DNA of 64,000 nucleotides from Candidatus Binataceae bacterium (GTDB taxonomy: Bacteria > Desulfobacterota > Binatia > Binatales > Binataceae), in NCBI GenBank assembly GCA_035294265.1, contig DATGLK010000010.1:62001-126000 (forward strand). The letters run 5' to 3'. A model generated the notes under the pieces. The model worked only from the letters and a program-made list of their open reading frames with translations, was not told where the DNA came from and ran no database searches. This document shows positions 1 through 9,519 of this stretch, piece after piece (position 1 is the first letter of the stretch; each line of letters opens with the position of its first letter). A program made the translations under genes and the position numbers.

Positions 1-2
1 CG

Positions 3-671
3 CAGGCTTTGCGCGGGCTGAACTTGGCATGGCCCGGCTTTAACCATCCCCCTCACGCCATCGCGCTCGACGCGGCGCGTGTGCGCCGCCTGGCGCTTCA
101 AAACTCCCTGCAGCTGCGCCGTCTGCTGACCCAATACGCCGCCGACGACGCCGCGCTGAAGCTGGAGATTGCCCGCCAGTACCCAAACGTCAATCTGGGA
201 GGCGGCTACTCCTGGGAGGGGAATGAAAACATCTTCGAGCTGCTGCCAGTCATCACTCTGCCGCTGATGAATCAAAATCAGGGACCGATCGCCCAAGCCC
301 GGGCTCGGCGGGCGCAGGCCGCAACCCTTTTTGTCGCGGCCCAGGCGCAAGTTATCGCACGCGCCAACAGCGCACTGATCGACTATCGTGGCGCGCTTGA
401 AGTGCTGAACCGGGCCACCCAGGCCGCCACCTTCGCTCAGCGACGCTTGGCCGGGATAGAGCGGGCGCAGGCGCTGGGTGACCTCGACAACCTGACTCTG
501 GCCAGCGCCGAACTCGACACCATCCAAGCCCGCCAAGCCGAGCTGAGCGCCTTGCAAGGCGCTCAAAGCGCTTTGGGCGCTTTGGAGGATGCGATGCAAC
601 GGCCGCTGGAGAGCGGCGCGCAGAGGGCCTTCACTTTGCCCCGGCGCCAAGTCACCGAACAAGCCCTATGA
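3..671 (+). CDS. TolC/CzcC-type outer membrane efflux factor (5' truncated by window edge)
   Basis: Outer membrane channel component of a tripartite efflux system. The reading frame is already open at the left edge (Gln-Ala-Leu before the first possible TTG at 9), so the true start lies outside the window and only about 220 C-terminal residues are seen. These show the alpha-helical, Ala/Gln/Arg-rich periplasmic repeat of the TolC fold (for example AQARARRAQAATLF and AQRRLAGIERAQALG), separated by the strand segment NVNLGGGYSWEG. The stop overlaps the start of the adaptor gene by 4 nt (ATGA), and the RND pump follows, so this is the outer-membrane part of a CzcCBA-like operon. Substrate is not readable from this fragment. 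Confidence 0.85.
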   Translation, partial: QALRGLNLAWPGFNHPPHAIALDAARVRRLALQNSLQLRRLLTQYAADDAALKLEIARQYPNVNLGGGYSWEGNENIFELLPVITLPLMNQNQGPIAQARARRAQAATLFVAAQAQVIARANSALIDYRGALEVLNRATQAATFAQRRLAGIERAQALGDLDNLTLASAELDTIQARQAELSALQGAQSALGALEDAMQRPLESGAQRAFTLPRRQVTEQAL

Positions 672-1672
672 TCCGGCGAAGTATTGCGCTGATTGCCGTG
701 CTTTTGGCATTGGCGCTGGCACTTAAAGTGATCGCCGCGAGCGCCGATGAAGACGATGAAGACGAAACGATCGTCTCCAGCGCCGTGCATCTTTCGCGCG
801 ATCGCGCGGGGCGGGTAATCATCGCGCTGACTCCCAGCGCACAGAAAGCAGCCGGCATCATAACCGCCACCGTCCCGCCCCTCATACGGCGGATCGAGGT
901 TGAAGCCTACGGGCAGGTGCTCGACCCGGAGCCGTTGGCCGCGCTGGACAGCGAGCTTGCCGCGGCACGCGCGCAACTACGAGCCGCGCGGGCGCAATAC
1001 GAGCGCACCCGCCGGCTTTATCAGGAGAACAACAATGCCTCCTTACGCGATCTGCAGAGCGCGCAAGTCCAATATTTCTCCGACCGCAGCCGCTGCCAGC
1101 TACTCCAGCAGCAATTGCGCAATGGCTGGGGTAGCGAGATTGCCCGCCTGAGTGGGAAGGCTCGTCTGCGCCTGATTAGCGCCTTGGTCGATCGCCGCGA
1201 GGCACTGGCGCGGGTCACCGTGCCGATGGGCGCGCCGGTTGCCAGCACTTCCGATAGTGCCAGCGTATCGGTAGCGGGATACGAAGACCAACCAATTGTG
1301 GCCCGCGCGGTTTATTACGCACCCTCGATAGCACGCGGGATGCCCGGGCAAACCCTGCTGATATTGCTGGCCGCCGACGGCATCGAGATTCCTGCGGGTA
1401 GCGCGATCTTCGCTCGTATTCCAACCGCCGCTGGCGCGCTCGTACACGGCGTGATGGTCGCCCGCTCGGCGATAGTCAGATACGCCGGCCGAAGCTGGGT
1501 CTATCAGGCCCTGGACGTGGGCCGTTTTACCCGCCGGCCGATCCGCGTGGCACAAATTACCGAGCAGGGTTATTTCGTGACCGATCTGCCCCCCGGCACC
1601 CGCATCGTGCGAGCTGGGGCGCAGGTGCTGCTGTCGGCTGAACTCAAGGATCAGATCCGCATCCAAGACTGA
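668..1672 (+). CDS. RND efflux periplasmic adaptor (membrane fusion protein, CzcB-like)
   Basis: Periplasmic adaptor that would link the inner-membrane pump to the outer-membrane channel. The 334-residue protein begins with a hydrophobic anchor (about residues 5-25), followed by a short acidic stretch (DEDDEDE, about 27-33) that could bind metal cations. A helical hairpin rich in Ala, Arg, Leu and Gln spans about residues 93-150, and beta-barrel and membrane-proximal segments follow (for example PAGSAIFARIP and ARSAIVRYAGRSWVYQ). It overlaps the channel gene by 4 nt and ends 12 nt before the pump gene, so all three should be co-transcribed and translationally coupled. Family assignment is firm; metal specificity is inferred from the pump. 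Confidence 0.85.
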   Translation: MIRRSIALIAVLLALALALKVIAASADEDDEDETIVSSAVHLSRDRAGRVIIALTPSAQKAAGIITATVPPLIRRIEVEAYGQVLDPEPLAALDSELAAARAQLRAARAQYERTRRLYQENNNASLRDLQSAQVQYFSDRSRCQLLQQQLRNGWGSEIARLSGKARLRLISALVDRREALARVTVPMGAPVASTSDSASVSVAGYEDQPIVARAVYYAPSIARGMPGQTLLILLAADGIEIPAGSAIFARIPTAAGALVHGVMVARSAIVRYAGRSWVYQALDVGRFTRRPIRVAQITEQGYFVTDLPPGTRIVRAGAQVLLSAELKDQIRIQD

Positions 1673-1684
1673 CGAGCGCAGGCA

Positions 1685-4600
1685 ATGCTGCGAGGGATAG
1701 TCAGCTTTTCGTTGCGCTTTCGCGGGATCGTAATCGCGCTGGCCTGCCTGACTTTCGGCTATGGAATTTATTGCGCCGTCAGCGCCAGCCTGGGAATATT
1801 CCCGGAATTCGCTCCGCCCCAAGTGGTAATCCAAACCGAGGCTCCAGGGTTGGCTGCCGAGCAGGTGGAAGCGCTGGTCACGCAGCCGATCGAGAATCGG
1901 TTGCTAGGAATGAACGACGCCGCCAGCATCCGCTCCCAATCGATCCAGGGGTTGTCGGCGGTTACCACCGTGTTTCACCAAAATAGCGACATTTTTCGCG
2001 ATCGCCAGATGGTCAGCGAGCGTTTGAGCGCGATCGCAGGTGAAATGCCCGCAGGGGTCGGCGCGCCCACCTTGGCGCCGCTTACCTCGGCCACCAGCAC
2101 CTTTCTTACCTTGGGGCTGAGCTCTCACCGGATGGCAGCCACCGATCTGTGGAGCTTCGCTTATTGGACCATCCGGCCGCGGCTGCTGGCGGTACCAGGG
2201 GTGGCCAAGATCGCGATCTACGGCGGCGGGGTCCGCGAGCTCCAGGTCCAGGTCAAGCCGCACCGCTTGTTGGCCTACGGGCTGGGTATCGAGCAGGTGT
2301 TGGCGGCCACTCGGCGCGCCACCGGAGTTGAAGGCGCGGGCTTTTTTGAAAACGACAACCAAAGGATTGTAATTCGCACCCAGGGGCAAGCTTTGACTCC
2401 GGCGCAACTGGGCGAAGCAGTGGTGGCGACCCGCCAGGGCATCAGCGTGCGCCTGCGCGATCTCGCCCGCGTGCGCTGGGCAGCGCGGCCACTTACCGGG
2501 GACGCCGCGATTTTCGGCAAACCAGGCGTGATTTTGGTCCTCTCTAGCCAATACGGTGCCAACACCTTGGAAGTAACCCGCCGCACGCAGGCCGCTCTGC
2601 GCGACTTGGCACCAGTGCTCACGGCCCACGGTGTCAAATTGTTCCCCAAACTGTTTCGCGCCACCGATTTTCTGCACATCGCTGTGCGCAACGTCGAAAC
2701 CTCGCTGCTGGTCGGTGCGGCGCTGGTGGCGATCGTATTGATCCTGTTGCTTTACGATCTGCGCGCCGCCGTCATCTCGCTCAGCGCCATCCCGCTCTCC
2801 CTGCTAATCGCGGTCATCGCGCTGCGCCAAACTGGCGCCACCCTCAATACCATCACGCTGGGCGGGCTTGCCATCGCGATAGGCGAGGTGGTCGATGACG
2901 CCATCATTGACGTCGAAAACATCTTCCGCCGCCTACGCGAAACCCCCGCCGCCGACGCTCGGCGCCCCCTGTTGGGGGTGATCCTGGATGCCTCGCTGGA
3001 GGTTCGCGGCGCGGTGGTATATGCCACCTTCGTGGTGGCCCTGGTGTTCTTTCCGGTGATGGCGATGGGTGGCGTGCAGGGCAAGCTGTTCGCACCGCTG
3101 GCGACCGCCTATGTGTTGGCGATCATGGCCTCGCTAGCCATAGCCCTGACCTTGACCCCAGCCCTGTGCGCGGCGCTGGGGCCGCGGGCCGGAACCGGCG
3201 CTCGCACCCGATTCGTGGCTTGGCTGACCCGTGTCCATCGCCGTCTTCTCGAAGCGGCACTGGATCATTCGCGCGCGCTGACCATGGCCACCACCGCGCT
3301 TTGCCTGGCTGCCGCCGCCACCTTGCCGTTGCTGGGCGGCAGCTTTTTGCCCGAACTCCAGGAGAGCAGCTTTATCGTGCACATGGTGGGGGTTCCAGGC
3401 ACCTCGATCGCCGAGTCGATGCGGATGGGCGGGCGGGTCACGCGCGCCCTATTAAGTGATCCCGATGTCAGCAGCGTAGCCCAGCGCAACGGTCGCGCGG
3501 TGCTGGGCGACGATACTTCCGGGCCGCAGGAAAACGAATTTGACGTCGCCCTGGCCCCTCACCATGGCGAGGACCTCGATGAAGCGCAGGAGCGCGTGCG
3601 TCAGATTCTGGGCGGCTTTCCAGGGTACGCCTTCAGCCTCAATTCCTATTTGACCGAGCGCATCGAAGAGACCCTCTCCGGCCAGAGCGCCGACGTGGTG
3701 GTGGAGATCTTCGGCCACGACCTCAATGCACTTGACAACGTGGCCGACCAAACCGCTCGCCTGCTGCGCACCATCCGCGGCGGAGTTGACGTGCAGGTCG
3801 CCGCCCCAGGCGGAATGCCCGAGCTGGTGGTGCGCCTGAAACCTCACCGGCTGATTCAGTTCGGCTTCTCGCCGCTCGATGTTCTCTCCGCTATCCGCAC
3901 TGGCTACCAAGGCGAGGTGGCGGCTCAGACCTACGACGGCAATCGGATCTACGATGTTACCGTCATCCTCGATCCCAACCAGCGGCTGGATCCCGAGGCG
4001 CTGGGCGATTTGCTCCTGCGCTCGCCCGAGGGCGAGGTGGTGGCGCTGCGCGAACTTACTTCGATCTCTCTGGAAGCTGGCCACTACGCCATTTTGCACG
4101 ACGGCGGCCGGCGCGAGCAGATCGTCACCTGCAACGTGGCCGGGCGCGCGCTGGACTCCTTCGTGGCCCAGGCCCGGCGCAAGCTGGCCTCCCTGCGGCT
4201 GCCGGCAGGCACTTATTTTGAATTCGGGGGAGCCGCGCAAGCCCGCTCAGACGCGCTGCGCCAGATGGTGGTCAGCTCCACGCTGGCCGCCGCGCTGATC
4301 CTTGTCCTGCTCTACTTGGCGTTCGGCAATCTTGCGAACCTAGCATTGGTTTTGATCAACGTACCGTTCGCATTGGTCGGAGGGGTGCTAGCGGCGTGGC
4401 TTGGAGGAGGTTATCTGTCGCTAGGCTCGATCGTCGGCTTCGTGACGCTGTTCGGAATCACGATGCGCAATTCGATCATGATGGTCTCTCATTTTCAGCA
4501 CCTGGTGTCCGTCGATGGCCAGCCCTGGAACCGCGCCACCGTCCTGCGCGCGGCCTCCGAGCGGCTGCTGCCCATCGTAATAACCGCCACGGTAACGGCT

Positions 4601-4765
4601 TTGGGAGTGTTGCCCCTAGCCTTGGGCAGCGAAACGCCCGGCCGGGAGATCGAGGGGCCGATGGCGATTATTATCCTGGGCGGATTGCTGACTTCCACTG
4701 TGCTCAATTTGATCATTTTGCCCGGCGTGGCACTGCGCCACGGCCGCTTCGCTCCGCCCGCGTAA
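1685..4765 (+). CDS. Heavy-metal RND efflux pump (CzcA family, atypical TM4 motif)
   Basis: Inner-membrane proton-driven RND transporter of 1026 residues, the usual length for CzcA/CusA proteins. It shows two six-helix bundles, each followed by a large periplasmic loop, and the N-terminal pattern FPEFAPPQVVIQTEAPGL seen in heavy-metal RND pumps. The TM4 segment that separates subclasses reads AIAIGEVVDDAIIDVEN (about residues 396-412). This has two adjacent Asp residues and differs from the Zn/Co/Cd type (DFG...DGA) and the Cu/Ag type (AIG...DAA). Metal is therefore uncertain. Operon partners lie immediately upstream. An alternative reading is a pump for another cation or a small organic compound. 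Confidence 0.9.
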   Translation: MLRGIVSFSLRFRGIVIALACLTFGYGIYCAVSASLGIFPEFAPPQVVIQTEAPGLAAEQVEALVTQPIENRLLGMNDAASIRSQSIQGLSAVTTVFHQNSDIFRDRQMVSERLSAIAGEMPAGVGAPTLAPLTSATSTFLTLGLSSHRMAATDLWSFAYWTIRPRLLAVPGVAKIAIYGGGVRELQVQVKPHRLLAYGLGIEQVLAATRRATGVEGAGFFENDNQRIVIRTQGQALTPAQLGEAVVATRQGISVRLRDLARVRWAARPLTGDAAIFGKPGVILVLSSQYGANTLEVTRRTQAALRDLAPVLTAHGVKLFPKLFRATDFLHIAVRNVETSLLVGAALVAIVLILLLYDLRAAVISLSAIPLSLLIAVIALRQTGATLNTITLGGLAIAIGEVVDDAIIDVENIFRRLRETPAADARRPLLGVILDASLEVRGAVVYATFVVALVFFPVMAMGGVQGKLFAPLATAYVLAIMASLAIALTLTPALCAALGPRAGTGARTRFVAWLTRVHRRLLEAALDHSRALTMATTALCLAAAATLPLLGGSFLPELQESSFIVHMVGVPGTSIAESMRMGGRVTRALLSDPDVSSVAQRNGRAVLGDDTSGPQENEFDVALAPHHGEDLDEAQERVRQILGGFPGYAFSLNSYLTERIEETLSGQSADVVVEIFGHDLNALDNVADQTARLLRTIRGGVDVQVAAPGGMPELVVRLKPHRLIQFGFSPLDVLSAIRTGYQGEVAAQTYDGNRIYDVTVILDPNQRLDPEALGDLLLRSPEGEVVALRELTSISLEAGHYAILHDGGRREQIVTCNVAGRALDSFVAQARRKLASLRLPAGTYFEFGGAAQARSDALRQMVVSSTLAAALILVLLYLAFGNLANLALVLINVPFALVGGVLAAWLGGGYLSLGSIVGFVTLFGITMRNSIMMVSHFQHLVSVDGQPWNRATVLRAASERLLPIVITATVTALGVLPLALGSETPGREIEGPMAIIILGGLLTSTVLNLIILPGVALRHGRFAPPA

Positions 4766-5132
4766 GCAGCCTTAGCCGGCTGCAGAAAAAGCCTCCGCCC
4801 TGATCCCTGTCTCTCATCTGCCGCGATGCTCCTGCGCTATGCGTAGGCTGTGGTTTTTCCGAATTGGACTTCTCATTCAAGATTTCGCGGGCGCTGGGTA
4901 AGCTCGGCCCCGACTACCCGTGCATCATCCTGAGCAGCAGCAAAAGACTCCTGGAATGCAGGCCCTGCCGCGGGCGACCAGCACGAACCCCCAGCCTGCG
5001 TGACCTATTGTGATTTGCACGTAGGTGGGCTGCCGGCTCAAGAGCATCTCTGCCAGTCCAGAGGGAGCACAACAAGAGCCTGTTGCATGAGCGCTTTGAA
5101 CCTTGCATCATCAAGCGCCCTGGCGCCGCGAT
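4766..5132 (+). other. Intergenic region between the RND operon and the DUF1646 transporter
   Basis: No credible gene seen. Directly after the pump stop there is a 6-bp stem (4766-4771 with 4778-4783) with no T-run, too weak to call a terminator. I recognise no riboswitch, tRNA or transcription factor site; the segment TTGTGATTTGCACG near 5006 resembles only half of a CRP/FNR-type palindrome. Confidence 0.4.
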
Positions 5133-6134
5133 ATGAACCCTTGGTTCGCCCTCGCACTGTTGGTGCTCCTGCTGCTCGGTCCGTTGTTGCTGGCCCCGCT
5201 GGAACGCAACATTGAATGGTTGTTTCTGAGCCTGGGCATCGTTGCAGCCATCGCGGCGCGTCGCCTGGACCCGCCGCTGATTCTGCACGCCCTGCGCGAG
5301 CCCTGGCCGATCAGTTTGACGGTGGTTATCGCGGGAATACTGTTTTCGCGCGGCCAAGCGACCTTGGCCGGCGGCCTCGGCTGGATGGCCAAGCGGGTTC
5401 CGCGCGCCGTGCTGGTCGCGCTCCTCACCTTCCTGATCGCGATCTTGGCCAGCGTGGTGACTGCGATCGTGGCGGCGTTGGCCTTTGCCCAGCTAATTCA
5501 ACTGCTTGGGCTACAGGGGGTTCAGCGCCGCCGTACCGCTGTGGCCGGCTGCTTCGCCATTGCTCTGGGCGCGGCCCTGACCCCACTGGGCGAGCCGCTG
5601 GCCACCCTGGCGACCAGCGCCCTCAAGCTGGACATGCTGGGGCTGATGCGCCTGCTAGGGCTGTATCTCCTGCCGGGCGTGCTGGCTTGCGGCTTGCTCG
5701 CAGGGCTGTGTGCCGGCCGCGCACAGGAGATTACGAGCGCGCCAGCCAGAGTCGAATCGCTGACCGGCAATATACTCGACGGGGTCAGAATCTACGCCTT
5801 CGTGGCCGGGTTGGTGCTGATCGGGGCCGCCTTTGCGCCGCTGGCGGCACCGCGGATGGCGACCTTGTCGCCCAGCCTGCTGTACTGGGGCAATATGATT
5901 TCGGCCGCTGCCGATAACGCTACCCTGGTAGCAATCGAGCTCCATGGGCTATCAGCCGCTCGGGCACGTCCGGCCTTGATTGCGCTCTTGGTCTCGGGTG
6001 GAATGCTAATCCCGGGCAACGTCCCGAATATCGTCTGTGCAGCCCGGCTTGAACTGGGCAGTCGCGAATGGGCACGGACCGGAATTCCCCTGGGTCTGCT
6101 CCTGCTACTGGCTTATTTCGTGGCGATAGGCTGA
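5133..6134 (+). CDS. DUF1646-type multi-pass membrane transporter (putative cation antiporter)
   Basis: A polytopic inner-membrane protein of 333 residues with about ten hydrophobic segments. Three features match the DUF1646 family, which belongs to the ion-transporter group: LTPLGEPLATLA in the first half, a buried acidic motif AAADNATL, and the C-terminal GNVPNIVCAARLELGSREWA. The buried Asp and the Pro-Leu-Gly-Glu motif suggest cation or proton-coupled transport, but no substrate is known for the family. I chose ATG 5133 because the ten extra residues from the upstream TTG (5103) are polar and precede the first membrane helix; no strong Shine-Dalgarno is visible for either. It is the first gene after the metal efflux operon on the same strand. 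Confidence 0.7.
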   Translation: MNPWFALALLVLLLLGPLLLAPLERNIEWLFLSLGIVAAIAARRLDPPLILHALREPWPISLTVVIAGILFSRGQATLAGGLGWMAKRVPRAVLVALLTFLIAILASVVTAIVAALAFAQLIQLLGLQGVQRRRTAVAGCFAIALGAALTPLGEPLATLATSALKLDMLGLMRLLGLYLLPGVLACGLLAGLCAGRAQEITSAPARVESLTGNILDGVRIYAFVAGLVLIGAAFAPLAAPRMATLSPSLLYWGNMISAAADNATLVAIELHGLSAARARPALIALLVSGGMLIPGNVPNIVCAARLELGSREWARTGIPLGLLLLLAYFVAIG

Positions 6135-6352
6135 CCCAGCGGCGGTGCCAAATTGGCAGGCAAATGCCTTTGCCGCGGGCAGTCGGCTCCCTTGCTTTCG
6201 GGAAAAGAGAGCCCCAAACTGACCAAGTTCAGACTGGATGGTACGGAACGAATTTTGTTATGGTCGCCCCGGTTGCGCTTAGAGGGCAGTGTTCGCGGTT
6301 GAAATTTTAATAACTTGCCCCTCGTAAGCGGCAAGAAGGAAGGTTGTATCGG

Positions 6353-7765
6353 ATGACTCCCAAACAAGTATTGGAGATGATCAAGACTAAGGGCGCGGTG
6401 ATGGTCGATATCAAATTCATCGACCTGCTCGGTCAATGGCAGCATTTCGTGGTGCCGATCAGCGAGTTCCGCGACGAGTCGCCCTTCGAAGAGGGTTTGG
6501 GCTTCGACGGCTCCTCGATTCGCGGCTGGCAATCGATCGATTCCAGCGACATGCTGGTGATTCCCGATCCCGATACAGCGGTGATGGAACCCTTTACCAA
6601 GGATCCCACGCTTAGCTTGATCTGCACGGTGGAGGATCCGATCACTCGCGCGCCCTACAGTCGCGACCCGCGCAATGTGGCCAAAAAGGCCGAAGCCTAT
6701 TTGAAGTCCACCGGCATCGGAGACACCGCTTTTTTCGGTCCGGAACCGGAATTTTTCATCTTCAACGGCATCCGTTACGACACCAATCAGCATTCCAGCT
6801 ACTTCTTCATCGACTCCGCCGAGGGCTTCTGGAACAGCGGCAAAGAGGGCACCAACCTGGGCTACAAGCCGCGCTACAAGGAAGGTTATTTCCCCGTGGC
6901 GCCCAACGACAGCCTGGTCGATATCCGCACCGAGATGGTGCTGGAGATGGAAAAGGTCGGCATTCGGGTCGAAAAGCAGCACCACGAGGTTGCCACCGCC
7001 GGCCAGGCCGAAATCGACATGCGCTTCCAGAGCCTGCTCAAGATGGCGGACTGGCTGACCTGGTATAAGTACATTTGCAAGAACGTGGCGCTGCGCCACG
7101 GTATGACGGTGACCTTCATGCCCAAGCCGATTTTCGGTGACAACGGCTCGGGCATGCACACCCATCAGAGTATCTGGAAGGGCGACAGTCCGCTGTTCGC
7201 GGGCTCGGGTTATGCGGGGATGTCGGAAATGGCACTGCATTACATCGCCGGTATCCTGCATCACGCCAAGGCGCTGGCAGCCTTTACCAATCCTGGCACC
7301 AATTCCTACCGCCGGCTGGTGCCCGGCTTTGAAGCCCCCATCAACCTGGCCTACTCCAGCCGCAATCGCTCGGCCAGCGTGCGCATCCCGATGTACTCGC
7401 CCTCGCCCAAGGCCAAGCGCATAGAGGTGCGCTTCCCCGATCCGACCTGCAACCCCTACCTGGCCTTCTCGGCGATGCTGATGGCGGGGCTGGATGGGAT
7501 TCAACGCCGGCTGGATCCCGGGCAGCCACTGGACAAGGATATCTACGCTCTCACACCGGCTGAATTGGCCGAAGTTCCCAGCATGCCGGCCTCGCTGGAG
7601 GAAGCCCTGAACAACCTCAAGAATGACCACGAGTTTCTGCTCAAGGGCGATGTCTTCACCGCCGACCTGATCGAAACGTGGATTGATTACAAGATGAGCC
7701 GCGAAGTGAGCCAAACTCGCCTGCGGCCTCATCCTTACGAGTTCGCGCTTTACTTCGACGCCTAG
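6353..7765 (+). CDS. glnA: Glutamine synthetase, type I
   Basis: Makes glutamine from glutamate, ammonium and ATP in the cytoplasm. The 470-residue length is that of bacterial GSI. Seen in order: the N-terminal beta-grasp segment [14 protein letters not shown], the signature [10 protein letters not shown], metal-ligand segments [10 protein letters not shown] and AEIDMRF, the ATP-binding loop [25 protein letters not shown], and [17 protein letters not shown] 6353 is preferred over an upstream TTG (6344) because the purine-rich AAGAAGGAAGG at 6333-6343 is a well-placed ribosome binding site. The C-terminus has [12 protein letters not shown] where GSI-beta enzymes carry the adenylylation Tyr near NLY; whether it is adenylylated here is not settled. 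It appears monocistronic and ends in a strong hairpin. Confidence 0.97.
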   Translation: MTPKQVLEMIKTKGAVMVDIKFIDLLGQWQHFVVPISEFRDESPFEEGLGFDGSSIRGWQSIDSSDMLVIPDPDTAVMEPFTKDPTLSLICTVEDPITRAPYSRDPRNVAKKAEAYLKSTGIGDTAFFGPEPEFFIFNGIRYDTNQHSSYFFIDSAEGFWNSGKEGTNLGYKPRYKEGYFPVAPNDSLVDIRTEMVLEMEKVGIRVEKQHHEVATAGQAEIDMRFQSLLKMADWLTWYKYICKNVALRHGMTVTFMPKPIFGDNGSGMHTHQSIWKGDSPLFAGSGYAGMSEMALHYIAGILHHAKALAAFTNPGTNSYRRLVPGFEAPINLAYSSRNRSASVRIPMYSPSPKAKRIEVRFPDPTCNPYLAFSAMLMAGLDGIQRRLDPGQPLDKDIYALTPAELAEVPSMPASLEEALNNLKNDHEFLLKGDVFTADLIETWIDYKMSREVSQTRLRPHPYEFALYFDA

Positions 7766-7774
7766 CACCGCCGA

Positions 7775-7805
7775 GCCGGCCGCGGAGGAAGTCTCCGCGG
7801 CCGGC
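7775..7805 (+). terminator. Perfect GC-rich hairpin after glnA
   Basis: A 12-bp perfect stem (7775-7786 with 7794-7805) with a 7-nt loop starts ten bases after the glnA stop. There is no downstream T-run (CCCCTCTCGG follows), so it is a GC-rich terminator-like hairpin or an mRNA 3' stabiliser rather than a canonical intrinsic terminator. The following 237 bases up to the next gene hold nothing I recognise. Confidence 0.55.
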
Positions 7806-8042
7806 CCCCTCTCGGTTGTCTTCCCCAGGTCAGGTGGGATTGAAGTCCGCCGGCTTTCATGCAGGGCGCTGTTTTACCCAGCGCGGCAAACCCGCGCGGA
7901 CGGGTTGCTTTTACGCTCTGCCACGGCGCCGCAGCCAAGCTGGGGGTAGCGAGAGATGCCCGCCGGCCTCGCAATTGCTGGCCCCTGCAGTTGACCACCT
8001 CGCCGCTAACCAGTAAAACCCAGCCAACGTGACCGGCTAGGC

Positions 8043-8915
8043 ATGGCGAGAAGCGAATTAAACTTGGCGCCGTCGGCGCCCGATCCGATTCAGTTTCGCG
8101 AGTACAAGCTTTTGCTGAAGGCGGAGCGCTTCGCCGGCGAGGACAGCTTCCACGAGTTCTGGCGACTGGTACATCACACCGCCAAAAGCCTGGGCTTGGA
8201 CAGTAGCAAGCAGTCGCGCGCGCGCGAAAGCCGTATTCGTGAGGTGCTATTTTACGATACCCCGAGCTTTGACCTTTACAATCACCATTTCATCATTCGC
8301 AAACGCACCCTCTATCATCACGGCTGGCTGGAGAAGGAGCACCGGGTCGCGATCAAGTTCCGCCATCCCGAGCGCGCGCTGGCCGAAGCCTTGACGATTC
8401 GCCCAGCCCAGGCACTGGCCTATCGCATTCGGTTCAAAGAGGAATTGCTGCCGCAGCGCGACCGCATCGGCGGAATGCGCAGCATTTTCTCGCACGCCTG
8501 CGTGCTCGATTCGCCGGGGATTAACTGGGCCCGCCCAGCCGGCGAGCTGCAAGCGCTGTTGCCGGTGTTGGCCAACTTGCCGCTCGATCCGCGGGCTCCG
8601 GTGGACATCGTCAACCAGCTAGCGATCGAGGAAATTTTCGAAGATATTGGTGAAATCCAGTTCGGCGATAAAGTGGCTGGGGCGGCCACCGTGGCGGTAT
8701 GGCGTAACCGGGCCACTCAGAGCCCGCTGGTCGGAGAGTTCGCTTTTCAGATCCAGTTTACGCGCCTGGAAGATTTGCCCCGCCGCGCACGCGAGCTGTC
8801 GGAGAATTTCTATAAGGCGATGCAGTTAGAGGCCTACGATTGGCTGCATCGCGCCAATACCAAGACCGCGCTGGTCTATCGCCTGGGCGGCGGGGTGGTG
8901 ACCAACGATGAATGA
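8043..8915 (+). CDS. CYTH-like / triphosphate tunnel superfamily protein
   Basis: A 290-residue soluble protein. The pattern fits a CYTH or VTC-like triphosphate tunnel fold: an N-terminal strand with alternating charged residues (REYKLLLKAERF), then FYDTPSFDLYNHHFIIRKR, which matches the 'YYDTxxxxLxxxxxxLRxR' element, then paired basic/acidic strands (EKEHRVAIKFRH, RFKEELLP) and a late strand GEFAFQIQF. Such proteins bind triphosphate or polyphosphate with basic residues and metals through acidic ones. I see the layout but not a perfect ExExK motif, so enzymatic activity is uncertain. Its 3' end overlaps the first chromate-transporter gene by 8 nt, which implies translational coupling and an unusual functional partnership. 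Confidence 0.55.
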   Translation: MARSELNLAPSAPDPIQFREYKLLLKAERFAGEDSFHEFWRLVHHTAKSLGLDSSKQSRARESRIREVLFYDTPSFDLYNHHFIIRKRTLYHHGWLEKEHRVAIKFRHPERALAEALTIRPAQALAYRIRFKEELLPQRDRIGGMRSIFSHACVLDSPGINWARPAGELQALLPVLANLPLDPRAPVDIVNQLAIEEIFEDIGEIQFGDKVAGAATVAVWRNRATQSPLVGEFAFQIQFTRLEDLPRRARELSENFYKAMQLEAYDWLHRANTKTALVYRLGGGVVTNDE

Positions 8916-9519
8916 AGCGGCCGAATCCTCGCCCACGGTGGGCCTGGGTGAGTTGTTCATCCTCTTTCTGATCATCGGCGCGATCAGTTTTGGCGGCGGC
9001 GTAGTCGCCTACATGCGCGAGTACTTTGTCCGCAATAAGCAATGGATGGACGACGACGACTTCCTCGACGCGCTGGAGGTCAGTGAAACTCTGCCCGGTC
9101 TGAACTCCATCAACATGAGCGTAATCGTCGGTGATCGCCTGCGCGGCATCCCCGGCGCGACGCTGGCCACTTTGGGCATGCTTCTGCCCGGTACTGTCGT
9201 GGTGATGACGCTCGGTCTGTTCTACCTGGCTCATCGCCAAAACCCCTACCTCAACCATTTCTTGACGGGGGTCGCAGCCGCCGCGGTAGGCCTGCTCCTG
9301 GCCGTAACGATTCAACTGGGCCGCAAGCAGCTCATCCATATTCGCGACCTCTTGCTGGTGGGCGGGACCGTTGCCGCGGTCAGCCTGGCGCGAGTCCAAC
9401 TCTGGCTGGTGCTGTTGGTAGCCATTCCAATCGCGATCGTGCTCTACCGCCCGCGCCGCCAACCCAAAATAACCACGCGACCCTGGCGCGAGCTGGGCAA
9501 ACTACATCGACACGACTAA
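8908..9519 (+). CDS. chrA: Chromate transporter, N-terminal-type CHR domain subunit
   Basis: Short single-domain member of the CHR (chromate ion transporter) family, 203 residues with about five or six membrane segments. The family pattern is visible: LFILFLIIGAISFGGGVVAYM, then a region with LPGLNSINMSVIVGDRLRG, where classical ChrA has PGPN. Short CHR proteins work as pairs in which two half-size subunits replace one full-length two-domain transporter. Here the partner starts at the stop codon (TAATG, 1-nt overlap). Chromate or a related oxyanion is the usual substrate, inferred from the family; some homologues transport other anions. The start overlaps the preceding CYTH-like gene. Confidence 0.85.
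   Translation: MNEAAESSPTVGLGELFILFLIIGAISFGGGVVAYMREYFVRNKQWMDDDDFLDALEVSETLPGLNSINMSVIVGDRLRGIPGATLATLGMLLPGTVVVMTLGLFYLAHRQNPYLNHFLTGVAAAAVGLLLAVTIQLGRKQLIHIRDLLLVGGTVAAVSLARVQLWLVLLVAIPIAIVLYRPRRQPKITTRPWRELGKLHRHD

Noticed and set aside
6150-6185. Sigma-54-like TGGCA...TGC upstream of glnA
   Set aside because: The spacing between the GG and GC dinucleotides is one base short of the -24/-12 consensus, so it is not called.
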